Assembly: GCA_002238785.1 (NCBI GenBank)
Contig: MPNA01000014.1
Coordinates: 1-64,000, forward strand
DNA from: a bacterium OM1 bin76
GTDB lineage: Bacteria; Actinomycetota; Acidimicrobiia; Spongiisociales; ZC4RG35
DNA length: 64,000 bases
Direction of reading: 5' to 3'
The position numbers and the translations under genes are program-made. The notes beneath the pieces were generated by a model, which searched no databases, had not been told where the DNA came from, and saw nothing but the letters and a program-made list of their open reading frames with translations. Within the stretch, counting starts at the first letter, position 1, and the number at the start of each line of letters is the position of its first letter. Shown piece after piece: positions 25,461 through 33,883 of the stretch.

Positions 25461-26945
25461 ATGTCCCCCGAGCCCCTCTCGATCGTTGACGCAGGAGCAG
25501 CCCTGCGTTCGGGAGAGTCCACGGCAGTGGGACTGTTGGCCTCCGTCCTGTCCCGTGCCGAGATGACCGAGTCGGAGTTGCACTGCTACCTCAACCTGGA
25601 TCGGGAAGGGGCCTCGCGGGCCGCGGCTTCGGCCGATGAGGAGTTGGAGAGGGGAGTGGACAGGGGAGCACTTCACGGCATACCGGTGGCTGTGAAGGAC
25701 AACATGTGCACCAGGGGACTGGAGACCACCTGTTCATCCCAGATCCTGTCCGGCTATCTCCCTCCCTATGACGCCACCGCGGTAGCCCGTTTGCGGGAGG
25801 CGGGAGCAGTGATCATTGGCAAGACCAACCTGGACGAGTTCGCTATGGGTAGTTCCACAGAGAACTCTGCTTATGGTCCGACCCGCAACCCTTGGGACAC
25901 CGAGCGGGTGCCGGGGGGTTCTTCGGGAGGATCAGCCGCGGCGGTGGCGGCGGGCTCTGCGCTGGGCGCGTTGGGGTCTGACACGGGCGGTTCCATCCGG
26001 CAGCCGGCTTCCCTCTGCGGAATAGTGGGTATGAAGCCCACCTACGGGCTGGTGAGCAGGTACGGCCTGGTGGCGTTCGCCTCTTCACTGGACCAGATCG
26101 GACCGCTCACCCGGACAGTCACCGACGCCGCGGTGCTCCTGGCTGCGGTAGCCGGGCATGATCCGGCTGACGCCACTTCCTATTCGGGCCCCCTTCCCGA
26201 TTTCGCAGCGGGTTTGCATGCAGGTGTGGAAGGACTGAAGATAGGTGTCGTGAGAGAACTGAACGGAGAGGGTTATCAAGCTGAGGTGTCGGAAGCCACC
26301 GGGGACATGTTGAACCGCCTCTCAGCTCAGGGAGCGGAGGTGGTTGAGGTATCCCTTCCCATGTTCGATGTGGCGCTGTCCGCCTATTACCTGATCGCCC
26401 CCGCCGAGTGCTCGGCCAACCTGGCCCGTTTCGACGGTATGCGGTACGGGCTCTCCATCAAGGGTCCCACGGCGGCCGCCACCATGGCCGCTACCCGTGC
26501 CGAGGGATTCGGTCCTGAGGTGATAAGGAGGATCCTGCTGGGTACCTACGCACTGTCGGCCGGATACTTCGACGCCTTCTACGGGCAGGCGCAGAAAGTC
26601 CGCTCGATGCTGCAGTCCGAGTTCGAAGCCGCCTACCGGAAGGTGGATGTCCTGGTTTCTCCCGCCAGTCCCACCACGGCCTTCCGCTTGGGGGAGAGGA
26701 CCCAGGATCCGCTGGCCATGTACCTGAGCGACATCTGCACGATTCCCTCCAACCTGTCGGGACACCCAGCCATATCGGTCCCGATCAGTCTTGATTCCAA
26801 GGGTCTCCCCATCGGGTTCCAAGTGATGGCGCCAGCCCTGGGGGAGCAGGTCATGTTCCGAGTTGCCGCGGAAGTGGAGCGTCTGGCGGGTTTCGGGGCG
26901 CTACCGGCTCCCGCTTTGGCGCCTCCCACCAGAGTGCCGCTATGA
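25461..26945 (+). CDS. gatA: Asp/Glu-tRNA amidotransferase subunit A (amidase)
   Basis: A 494-residue amidase-signature enzyme. The catalytic Lys is in VAVKDNMCTRG, and the Gly/Ser-rich block GGSSGGSAAAVAAG with the following SDTGGSIRQPAS supplies the cis-Ser and Ser nucleophile. GatA releases ammonia from glutamine for transfer to the mischarged tRNA bound by GatB. The stop overlaps the gatB ATG in an ATGA quartet, the usual coupling for equimolar subunits. No anomalies seen. Confidence 0.95.
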   Translation: MSPEPLSIVDAGAALRSGESTAVGLLASVLSRAEMTESELHCYLNLDREGASRAAASADEELERGVDRGALHGIPVAVKDNMCTRGLETTCSSQILSGYLPPYDATAVARLREAGAVIIGKTNLDEFAMGSSTENSAYGPTRNPWDTERVPGGSSGGSAAAVAAGSALGALGSDTGGSIRQPASLCGIVGMKPTYGLVSRYGLVAFASSLDQIGPLTRTVTDAAVLLAAVAGHDPADATSYSGPLPDFAAGLHAGVEGLKIGVVRELNGEGYQAEVSEATGDMLNRLSAQGAEVVEVSLPMFDVALSAYYLIAPAECSANLARFDGMRYGLSIKGPTAAATMAATRAEGFGPEVIRRILLGTYALSAGYFDAFYGQAQKVRSMLQSEFEAAYRKVDVLVSPASPTTAFRLGERTQDPLAMYLSDICTIPSNLSGHPAISVPISLDSKGLPIGFQVMAPALGEQVMFRVAAEVERLAGFGALPAPALAPPTRVPL

Positions 26946-28384
26946 ATTGGGCGCCGGTGATCGGCATCGAGGTCCATGTGGAGTTGGACACTGCCTCCAA
27001 GATGTTCTGCGGCTGCCGGGTCTCGTTCGGCGATCCTCCCAACACCAACGTCTGTCCGGTGTGTCTGGCGCTTCCGGGGTCGCTTCCCGTTCCCAACCGG
27101 GAAGCCATCGAGCGGATCATCCGGTTAGGGCTGGCCCTCAACTGCCGGATAAACCCGGGTTCGGTCTTTCACCGCAAGAACTACTACTACGCCGACCTGC
27201 CCAAGAACTACCAGATCAGCCAGTTCGATATTCCGGTGTGCGTGGACGGATGGCTGGACGTGGAGTCCGATGAAGGGTCCTTTCGGGTGGGCATCGAGCG
27301 GGTACACATGGAGGAGGACACCGGCAAATCGGTCCATGTGGGGGAGGGAGGAAGGATCCACACCGCTGCGGAGACGTTGGTGGACTTCAACCGGGCCGGA
27401 ACTCCCTTGGTGGAAATCGTCTCCCGCCCTGACCTGAGAAGCGCAGCCGACGCCCGAGCCTACACCCAGGAACTGCGAGCCGTGGTGGCGGAGACGGGGG
27501 TTTCCGACGCCCGCATGGAACGCGGCTCGGTCCGATTCGACGCCAATGTCTCGATCCGGCCCCCCCAAAGCCAAAAGCTGGGAGTGAAGGTAGAGATAAA
27601 GAACATGAATTCGTTCCGTTCCCTGGAAAAAGCCATCCGGGCGGAGGTGGACCGGCAGGTGGAGTTGGTTGAGGCAGGGGAGAAGGTGGTGATGGAGACT
27701 CGACACTGGGACGAATCCGCCGGGATCACCCACGGGATGCGGACCAAGGAGGGAAGCTCTGATTATCGCTATTTCACCGAGCCCGACCTTGCACCGATGG
27801 TCTTCAGCGAATCCTGGGTGCAGGAGGCCCGATCCCAGATTCCCGAACTTCCCGCCCGGCGGCGGGAGCGTTACCGGCACCTGGGGTTGAACCCCGGGTC
27901 GGCTCGGGTCCTGGCCGGATCCGAGCCGGATCTGCGAGGACTCTTCGAGGATGCTGTGGAGTCTGGGGCGGCGCCGGTCCCGGCCGCCAACTGGGTGACC
28001 GGCGACATAACTGCGTCCCTGCGTCGCCGGAATGCTTGTTTGGGCGACGTCCCGCTACATGGCGAGGACCTGGCCGCCCTCACTGCAATGGTGAGCCAGG
28101 GTCGGATATCGGCCAGGGCGGCCCGCCAGGTGTTGGAAGGAGTCATGGACGGAGAGGGAAGCCCTACCCGGGTGGCTCGAGCCCGCAACCTCGAGCAGAT
28201 CTCCGACCAGGCGGCGTTGGAGCAGGTGGTGGAAGAAGTGATGTCCGCCCACTCCCAGGCAGTGGAGCGTTATAGATCAGGCGAGAAGAAGGTGAGAGGA
28301 TTCCTGGTGGGCCAGGTGATGCGAGCCACCTCCGGCCGAGCCGACCCCAGGGCAGTCAACCAGATCCTCTCAACGCGGTTGTGA
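26942..28384 (+). CDS. gatB: Asp/Glu-tRNA amidotransferase subunit B
   Basis: A 480-residue GatB. The N-terminal cradle domain begins WAPVIGIEVHVELDT, with the zinc-type Cys motifs CGCRVSFG and CPVCLALPGSLP, then YYYADLPKNYQISQ. The C-terminal YqeY-like tail domain ends GQVMRATSGRADPRAVNQ. GatB binds and phosphorylates the acyl-tRNA before amidation. Its 3' end is noteworthy: a diverged second copy of the last codons lies 2.1 kb downstream at 30518-30601, on the far side of the RloAB island. The gatB tail itself may therefore have been imported with that island. Confidence 0.95.
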   Translation: MNWAPVIGIEVHVELDTASKMFCGCRVSFGDPPNTNVCPVCLALPGSLPVPNREAIERIIRLGLALNCRINPGSVFHRKNYYYADLPKNYQISQFDIPVCVDGWLDVESDEGSFRVGIERVHMEEDTGKSVHVGEGGRIHTAAETLVDFNRAGTPLVEIVSRPDLRSAADARAYTQELRAVVAETGVSDARMERGSVRFDANVSIRPPQSQKLGVKVEIKNMNSFRSLEKAIRAEVDRQVELVEAGEKVVMETRHWDESAGITHGMRTKEGSSDYRYFTEPDLAPMVFSESWVQEARSQIPELPARRRERYRHLGLNPGSARVLAGSEPDLRGLFEDAVESGAAPVPAANWVTGDITASLRRRNACLGDVPLHGEDLAALTAMVSQGRISARAARQVLEGVMDGEGSPTRVARARNLEQISDQAALEQVVEEVMSAHSQAVERYRSGEKKVRGFLVGQVMRATSGRADPRAVNQILSTRL

Positions 28385-28488
28385 GGCTACTCTAGGTTCA
28401 TTTGTGTCATGACGAAAAGACGATCCAGAACCGAGAAGGATTCCCATCCGGGGGTTGCCTTCTGTAGATTGTTAGGACCCTTACGATT

Positions 28489-29142
28489 CTACGGTACTTG
28501 GGTGTTCTCTAATGCTTCAAGGAACCGATACATTCCAGATGATGGATTGTCCCTAGGAAAGGTGTTTCCGTTGCTCTTGTGCATGGCATCCAGATCACGT
28601 GCACGTCGTGCCGCTTTGGTTCGGTTACCCATGTAATCCGCCTTGCCCAAGCCCTTGTTGGGACTTCCATCTATCTTTTTGCGACGGCGGTCGGCTTCCT
28701 TGTTTTGTAATGGTCCCCTGCACTCCTCGAAGTGCAGTATCAGCCACAGTTCAAAACAAGGATTAGAAACCGCAAGATGCACGGCCTCTTTGGCGGCGAG
28801 AGACTCGGCTTCTTGGAGGTTGGGATGTTCATTGGGCCAATCTGTATCAAAGAGGCACCACACTTGGTCTACCTCCCCCTCCTCTTTTCGGGAGCGAACA
28901 CGGGCCTCGGCAGCTGCTTTTACCAAGGTAAGGGGCGGAGATCCGCGCTTTGCTTTATTGATTTTGATTTGAACTGACGCGACATCCTTTACAGCAGGCT
29001 CTCTTTTTAAGGCATCGAGGTATTCCGGCTCGGTCTTTGCCCCTTCGCAGAACACTAGGAAGGTACGTCTCTCCCTGCGGAATGGGTGTCTTCTACGAAG
29101 TGATCTGGGTCTGCCTGACCTACGCTTAGATCGCCTACTCAC
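28489..29142 (-). CDS. rloB: RloB-like protein (AbiLii-type) of a defence pair
   Basis: A 217-residue RloB-family protein. A very basic N-terminus precedes TFLVFCEGAKTEPEYLDAL, which carries the conserved EGxxTE motif of the Toprim-like RloB fold. Later come CLFDTDWPNEH and NPCFELWLILHFE, also family hallmarks. RloB is regularly paired with the RloA ATPase, and the pair matches the AbiLi/AbiLii type of phage abortive-infection system. The start overlaps the rloA stop by 8 bases. Base composition is visibly lower in GC than the flanking genes, consistent with horizontal transfer. Confidence 0.82.
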   Translation of the reverse strand: MSRRSKRRSGRPRSLRRRHPFRRERRTFLVFCEGAKTEPEYLDALKREPAVKDVASVQIKINKAKRGSPPLTLVKAAAEARVRSRKEEGEVDQVWCLFDTDWPNEHPNLQEAESLAAKEAVHLAVSNPCFELWLILHFEECRGPLQNKEADRRRKKIDGSPNKGLGKADYMGNRTKAARRARDLDAMHKSNGNTFPRDNPSSGMYRFLEALENTQVP

Positions 29143-30391
29143 CGAGGTCCTCTAATGTCGTGCCGAGAGCCCTACGGACATCAACTTCGTCTATGTCGGG
29201 AACGGCGCCAAACCGGCCCTGCAAATAGGCCTTTTCAAGGTTGAGGGATCTTCTTACTCGACTGCCTTGGAACTCTGCCAAAGCTACAAGCCGTGTTGCG
29301 CCTTGAGAGTCCTTGTCTGTAAGCCAAACCTCATCACGGTTCAATATGCTCAATAGAGAAGTGTCATGGCTCGTAAAAATAAGCTGAGCACCATGGCGAT
29401 TGGTTTGAGGGTCTTGGAAGAGGTCAAGGAGCCGCGCTGACAATCTTGGGTGTAAGCTGGCATCTATTTCGTCGAAAAGAAGGATCTCGCCTCGTTTGAG
29501 AGCTCCTAGCGCCGGTCCCAGAAGGTCAAACCAAGCTCGGGTCCCTGCGGATTCGTCGTACAGGTCGAATGTGACTGACTCATCGTTAGTGTTGCGAATG
29601 AACACCAAACGTCCTCTCACGCGGCTGAGATTGTCATCTTCCTCTGCTACTGTCTTGACATTGGCGATGTGCGAGTCGGCAAACCGCAGCAAATCCAAGG
29701 CGGCCCCTCGAGTAGAGGGATTGAAGAAGGAAGAGGGATGTCTGTTAATACCCTCTTGGAACAGGCGATACGTACTGTGGAAAGACGGAGGTGTCCGCAT
29801 GCCCCTTCGCATCCTGAGACCGAGTGCTCCTACTTGAGAGATTGCCCTACCTACATCGACGAGTTCAGGATCTCTGAGACGAGTACCGGCGGAGAGGATC
29901 AGCGTTGTCGGAGTCAGCAGATCCCTAATGCCACTCGCTCTGTTAAGCCCTCGGCGGAATTTGAGGTTCTCTCCTTCCCGTTCAAAGAGCATCCTCGCCT
30001 TCCTCTGGGGGTAGCTGTGAAGGCTCTCGTACAGGATGGCCGAGTTGTCAACCTCCAAGCTATACCAATGCCGGACCCCGTTGACGACCAGGTCGATTTC
30101 AAAGTAGGAAGGGACACTAGGACCATTACCAAACCGGTGGGGATCGCGGGGCACATTCTTGTCCCAGCCCCTGAGAGAAGATCGGACAGCATGCGAAAGC
30201 CATGCGATAGCCTCTAGAGTGTTGGACTTGCCAGAGGCGTTTGAGCCGTATATGCCAGCAACCGTAAGCACCCGCTCATCCAAGAGTTTGAAGTCACGGG
30301 TCGCGGAGCGGTCTTCGTCAATGGCGACCATCGACAGTTCGACCGGTTTCAAGATCGAGCGGTAGTTATCAACGCGGAATCGTAAGAGCAT
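29135..30391 (-). CDS. rloA: RloA-like AAA (AAA15) ATPase (AbiLi-type) of a defence pair
   Basis: A 418-residue ABC/SMC-like ATPase. It begins MLLRFRVDNYRSILKPVELS, the AAA15 hallmark. Walker A is GIYGSNASGKSNTLEAIAWL, Walker B ILLFDEIDASLHPRLSA, and the switch His is in FTSHDTSLLS. Proteins of this class are linked to OLD-like and abortive-infection defence. It is the promoter-proximal gene of a two-gene operon with rloB. It has its own AT-rich promoter and a GAAGGAAG ribosome site, in contrast to the leaderless style of the surrounding genome. Confidence 0.83.
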   Translation of the reverse strand: MLLRFRVDNYRSILKPVELSMVAIDEDRSATRDFKLLDERVLTVAGIYGSNASGKSNTLEAIAWLSHAVRSSLRGWDKNVPRDPHRFGNGPSVPSYFEIDLVVNGVRHWYSLEVDNSAILYESLHSYPQRKARMLFEREGENLKFRRGLNRASGIRDLLTPTTLILSAGTRLRDPELVDVGRAISQVGALGLRMRRGMRTPPSFHSTYRLFQEGINRHPSSFFNPSTRGAALDLLRFADSHIANVKTVAEEDDNLSRVRGRLVFIRNTNDESVTFDLYDESAGTRAWFDLLGPALGALKRGEILLFDEIDASLHPRLSARLLDLFQDPQTNRHGAQLIFTSHDTSLLSILNRDEVWLTDKDSQGATRLVALAEFQGSRVRRSLNLEKAYLQGRFGAVPDIDEVDVRRALGTTLEDLGE

Positions 30392-30414
30392 CTTCCTTCA
30401 ACCTCATTTGCTAG

Positions 30415-30445
30415 ATTGTAGCACTTTCAGCTACTGTTCTGTCGA
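30415..30445 (-). promoter_or_regulatory. rloAB promoter
   Basis: On the minus strand a TACAAT -10 box (30420-30415) and a TCGACA -35-like box (30445-30440) are spaced 19 bases apart, followed by a GAAGGAAG ribosome site before the rloA ATG. The region is AT-rich. Confidence 0.5.
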
Positions 30446-30517
30446 TTATGTGCGACAAAGGACACATGCATGCAAGTCTTAACCTTCCTATCTTTGACGT
30501 GTGCGAATGACAGCACT

Positions 30518-30601
30518 CAGGTCATGGGTCAAGTGGTGAGGGCCACTTCTGGACGAGCCGACCCTCGGGCAGTCAACAAGATCCTGTCCGCCCGGCTCTG
30601 A
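30518..30601 (+). pseudogene. Detached second copy of the gatB 3' end
   Basis: In frame to a TGA stop, this 28-codon segment reads GQVVRATSGRADPRAVNK and ILSARL, matching the last 24 residues of GatB at about 21 positions, with many silent base differences. It has no start of its own. It lies exactly at the right edge of the RloAB island and marks where the original gatB end, or the donor's, was separated by insertion. Confidence 0.85.
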
Positions 30602-30603
30602 CC

Positions 30604-30630
30604 ACGGTCCTTCGGCTTTGGTGGGACCGT
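30604..30630. terminator. Hairpin between gatB remnant and binding-protein gene
   Basis: A 7-bp inverted repeat ACGGTCC/GGACCGT with a 13-base loop lies immediately after the gatB remnant stop and 1 base before the convergent binding-protein stop. Probably the original bidirectional terminator of gatCAB. There is no clear T-run. Confidence 0.5.
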
Positions 30631-30631
30631 T

Positions 30632-31912
30632 CTAGTCGCCGAAGTTCAGGTATTCGTCGAGAGCAGGGTCGGGACGCTCGCCACCGCTGTAGGTGAGAAT
30701 CCGGTAGTTCGCCACCGATGGCTCACCCGCGTCCACAAACTTGTACTGTCCGCCCATCCCGTCATAGTCGGGATTGCCTCCGGAGGAGATCACCTCAAGG
30801 CACTCGGTGAAGCTGAAGCACTGCTCGCCACCCCGGGTGATGTCATTGATCTTGCGGGCCAGCACAGTTGGAGCGGTGGAACGGGCCATCTCTGCCGCCA
30901 ACGCGGTGATGATCACCGCGTCATAGGTCTCCGCCCCGTAGCTGTAATGTCCGTCCAGACCTCCCTCGTACATGGTCTCCAGCCGGTCCGTGAAGGCGCG
31001 GATGGCGTTCAGATTCACCGAGTTCTCCGCGCCCCGCATCCCCGCCAGGATGGAAGGATCGGAGACAGACCCGCCGATACTGGAGATGTGTCCTGCCGTC
31101 CCATGGACCTTGGTGCCAGAAGTGGGTCCGATGCCCCTTTCGTGCATGGTGGTCACCAGCGATGCCGCTTCTTCGAAGGCGATGATGAAGACGGCATCCG
31201 GGTCGGATGCCACCAGTAGGTCGACCTCCGCATCGAAACTCTCCGTGCCGGGCGCGTAGGCTATGAACGGATCCACAATGCCTCCCAGAGCTTCAAAGCT
31301 GTCCTGGAAAGCAACCGCCAGTCCCGTTCCATAGGATTCCTGCCGGTAGATCACCCCCACTGACTCGATGCCCTCCGACGCCATGAGTTGAGCCATCATC
31401 TCGGACAGCAGGAGGTCAGGTGGGGCCGTGCGGAAATAGAGATCGTTGTCGGGGTAGGTGGTGAAATCGGGAGAGGTGTTGGAAGGGGCGAACTGGATCA
31501 CTCCTGCTCCGGTGATCTTGTCGATCACCAGTTTGGACACTGCCGAACTGGCTGCACCCACTATCACATCCGCCCCCGACTCCATCAAACGGTCCACCTC
31601 GGGGTTGGCGATGTCCTGGCTGAGATCTCCCGAGTCTCCCTCATACAATGCCACTTCGGAACCCAGAACTCCTCCCGCCGCATTGATGTCGGCCACTGCC
31701 AACCGGGCGGCGGCAGTCAAAGTAGGACCGAAAGAGACAAGATCACCTGTTAGAGGGAACAACGTACCCACTACCAAGCGTCCATCGTCCCATGGCGACG
31801 GAGGCGGCTGGGAAATGAGTTCACGGAGAGTGAGACCGGCGATGGCCACAATGAACAGGAGGATTCCCGCCATCCGCTTCCGGCTCTTCTTGGGTGTGGC
31901 TTTCTCGGACAA
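30632..31912 (-). CDS. Branched-chain amino acid-type ABC substrate-binding protein
   Basis: A 426-residue LivJ-like binding protein. A basic N-terminus and one hydrophobic segment (MAGILLFIVAIAGLTL) give a signal anchor. The type 1 periplasmic fold starts LVVGTLFPLTGDLVSFGP, and VADINAAGGVLGSEVAL, VIVGAASSAVSKLV and VIQFAPSNTSPDFT are family landmarks. It should bind an amino acid, amide or similar small molecule outside the membrane. No permease or ATPase genes are adjacent, so partners are encoded elsewhere or the protein has a sensory role. Confidence 0.85.
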   Translation of the reverse strand: MSEKATPKKSRKRMAGILLFIVAIAGLTLRELISQPPPSPWDDGRLVVGTLFPLTGDLVSFGPTLTAAARLAVADINAAGGVLGSEVALYEGDSGDLSQDIANPEVDRLMESGADVIVGAASSAVSKLVIDKITGAGVIQFAPSNTSPDFTTYPDNDLYFRTAPPDLLLSEMMAQLMASEGIESVGVIYRQESYGTGLAVAFQDSFEALGGIVDPFIAYAPGTESFDAEVDLLVASDPDAVFIIAFEEAASLVTTMHERGIGPTSGTKVHGTAGHISSIGGSVSDPSILAGMRGAENSVNLNAIRAFTDRLETMYEGGLDGHYSYGAETYDAVIITALAAEMARSTAPTVLARKINDITRGGEQCFSFTECLEVISSGGNPDYDGMGGQYKFVDAGEPSVANYRILTYSGGERPDPALDEYLNFGD

Positions 31913-31942
31913 CCGGACTCCAATTTCCTGCTTGACTAAATA

Positions 31943-32152
31943 TTAGCTGTAGAAGACCTTGTTGGATTTCCTGACTTTCTGGCCTGTCCTTTCTCCGATG
32001 CCGTTGTCCAAGGGGGTGACATGCTGCGCCCAGGAGTCCGCAAGACCCTCTGAAAGGTAGCATTCGAAAGCATGCGTCCCGGGATACACCACTTCCTCGA
32101 CTGGGGGACTCCTGTGATGACCGCCGGGACACTTGTCTTGTCGGCGTGCCAT
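31943..32152 (-). CDS. Small hypothetical protein
   Basis: A 69-residue frame whose composition looks protein-like (VEEVVYPGTHAFECYLSEGL, then GERTGQKVRKSNKVFYS), between a binding-protein gene and the divergent tungstate-type transporter. I recognise no family. No convincing ribosome site precedes the ATG. It could be a real short gene or a remnant. Confidence 0.35.
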   Translation of the reverse strand: MARRQDKCPGGHHRSPPVEEVVYPGTHAFECYLSEGLADSWAQHVTPLDNGIGERTGQKVRKSNKVFYS

Positions 32153-32206
32153 TGCCGAACCGCACCAGGTCGGTCAGCCCCCAAGCATTGACGTTGGAGA
32201 GTCGGG

Positions 32207-32899
32207 ATGGATTTCCTCTGGGAGGTGCTGGTCGACGCGGTCCGGAGTCTGGCAACGGTAGGCCCGCAATTGTGGACAGTGGTGGCGCTCACCCTGGTCG
32301 TTTCAGTCATGTCGACCCTCATAGGGGTGGTTTTGGGCGTGCCACTGGGTGCAACCCTGGCGCTGGGGCGGTTTCGGGGGAAGGGTCTGCTTCGCCTGGC
32401 GGTGAGTGTGGGTATGGGGTTCCCCCCGGTTCTGGCCGGCCTGTTGCTCTTGCTGGTGTTCTGGCGGTCGGGTCCACTGGGAGGTTTGGGTCTGATCTTT
32501 ACTCCCACCGCCATGGTGATCGCCCAGGTGGTACTGGCCACTCCCATTGCGGCCGGGGTGACCGCCGGGTCGATCCGAGGGCTGGGAGCGGCGGCCCGGG
32601 AGCAACTGGCGGCGCTGCCGCTGGGTCGGGTCGGCCGAGCAGTTGTAGCGGTCCGGGAGGCCAGGGCCGGAGTAGCGGCGGCGGTGGCCGCCTGTTTCGG
32701 ACGGGTAGTGGCCGAGGTGGGTGCGGTCCTGGTGGTAGGAGGAAACATCGTTGGGGAAACTCGGGTGCTGACCACATTGATAGTTGAGGAGTCCCGCCAG
32801 GCCAGATTCGGGGCGGCGGTGGCAGCCGGGTTGATTCTCCTGGCTATCTCGATGGTGGTGAATGTTGCTGTGGACCGCTTGGGAGGGCGTGGCGCATGA
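32207..32899 (+). CDS. tupB: Tungstate-type ABC transporter permease
   Basis: A 230-residue permease with about five membrane helices. Its cytoplasmic coupling loop AAREQLAALPLGR and the later AEVGAVLVVGGNIVGETRVL match TupB-like oxyanion transporters. It imports tungstate or molybdate together with the ATPase and binding protein that follow without gaps (4-base overlap with tupC). The binding ligand cannot be told from sequence. The start ATG lies a short way downstream of a Gly/Arg-rich non-coding strip. Confidence 0.82.
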   Translation: MDFLWEVLVDAVRSLATVGPQLWTVVALTLVVSVMSTLIGVVLGVPLGATLALGRFRGKGLLRLAVSVGMGFPPVLAGLLLLLVFWRSGPLGGLGLIFTPTAMVIAQVVLATPIAAGVTAGSIRGLGAAAREQLAALPLGRVGRAVVAVREARAGVAAAVAACFGRVVAEVGAVLVVGGNIVGETRVLTTLIVEESRQARFGAAVAAGLILLAISMVVNVAVDRLGGRGA

Positions 32900-33882
32900 G
32901 GGTCTCTCTTCGGTATCCCCCGGGCGATCCAGTCCTGGACCTGGACGGATTGGAACTGGTCGCCGGTCGTCGGACAGTAGTTTTCGGGCCCAACGGGTCC
33001 GGCAAGACCACTCTCCTTCGTCTGCTGGCGGGGACTGTTGAGGGGGGACCACAGTGGGATGCTGCCTATCTCCCCCAGACTCCCCACCTCTTTCGAGGTG
33101 GCGTCGGGTGGAACCTGGGGCTTGGACTGGACACGGAGCAAGCCGTGTATGCGGCCCGTTTGGCGGAACGGCTGGGAATGGGGAATCGGTTCTCAGAGGC
33201 GGTTGGTCCCCTGAGCGGTGGGGAACGGCAGAGGATCGCCTTGGCCCGGGTGTTGGCCAGTCCCGGGCGGTGGATTCTGCTGGACGAACCGCTGGCTCCG
33301 ATCGACGCCGAAGATCGCGTGGAGGTGGCCAGGGTGATCGCGGAGGCGGTTGGCGACAGGGGAGCGGTGATCGTCACCCACGACCTCGAGACGGCGGCGG
33401 CGCTTGGCTCCCACATGGCGGTGCTGGTGGGAGGCCGTCTTCGCCAGCAGGGCCCCCTTGGGGAGGTGTTGTCCCGGCCGGTTGACCCGAGGGTGGCGTC
33501 GGTGGTGGGTGTCTCCAATCTGTGGGAGGGTGTGGGACTCACCCGGTCGGCCGGTTTCGCCAGGGTGCAAGTTGGTTCCATCCGGATCTGGGGGGTGGGG
33601 GCGGTGGGCGCCGGCAATCCTTGCCGGGCATTGTTCAGGGGTGAGTCGGTGGCGGTTCTCAGGACAGGTGGGTCGGCCGGATCGCTGCGTAACCGGTGGA
33701 GGGGGAGTATCGCAGAGGTACGGCGTGGCGGCCGATGGGTGGAGTTGACGGTGGATCTTGGGAGTGCACATGTGACTGCCGTGATCACCCCCGGCGCCAT
33801 GGACGAATTGGAGTTGGAGGTCGGTTCCGAGGTGGTGGCCGCTGTCAAGGCATCGGCAGTCCGGTTGCTCAACGCCGGTTGA
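32896..33882 (+). CDS. tupC: Tungstate/molybdate-type ABC ATP-binding protein
   Basis: A 328-residue ABC ATPase. Walker A is FGPNGSGKTTLLRLL, the Q-loop YLPQTPHLF, the signature LSGGERQRIALARVLA and Walker B WILLDEPLAPID. A C-terminal TOBE/Mop-like domain (from about residue 215) probably senses the oxyanion. It overlaps tupB by 4 bases and is followed after 1 base by tupA. Equally large ATPases serve molybdate (ModC/WtpC); the TupB-type permease next door favours the Tup class. Confidence 0.85.
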   Translation: MRVSLRYPPGDPVLDLDGLELVAGRRTVVFGPNGSGKTTLLRLLAGTVEGGPQWDAAYLPQTPHLFRGGVGWNLGLGLDTEQAVYAARLAERLGMGNRFSEAVGPLSGGERQRIALARVLASPGRWILLDEPLAPIDAEDRVEVARVIAEAVGDRGAVIVTHDLETAAALGSHMAVLVGGRLRQQGPLGEVLSRPVDPRVASVVGVSNLWEGVGLTRSAGFARVQVGSIRIWGVGAVGAGNPCRALFRGESVAVLRTGGSAGSLRNRWRGSIAEVRRGGRWVELTVDLGSAHVTAVITPGAMDELELEVGSEVVAAVKASAVRLLNAG

Positions 33883-33883
33883 A

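Noticed and set aside
28409-28636. Plus-strand frame between gatB and rloB
   Set aside because: It runs antisense through rloB, has no recognisable protein and no ribosome site.
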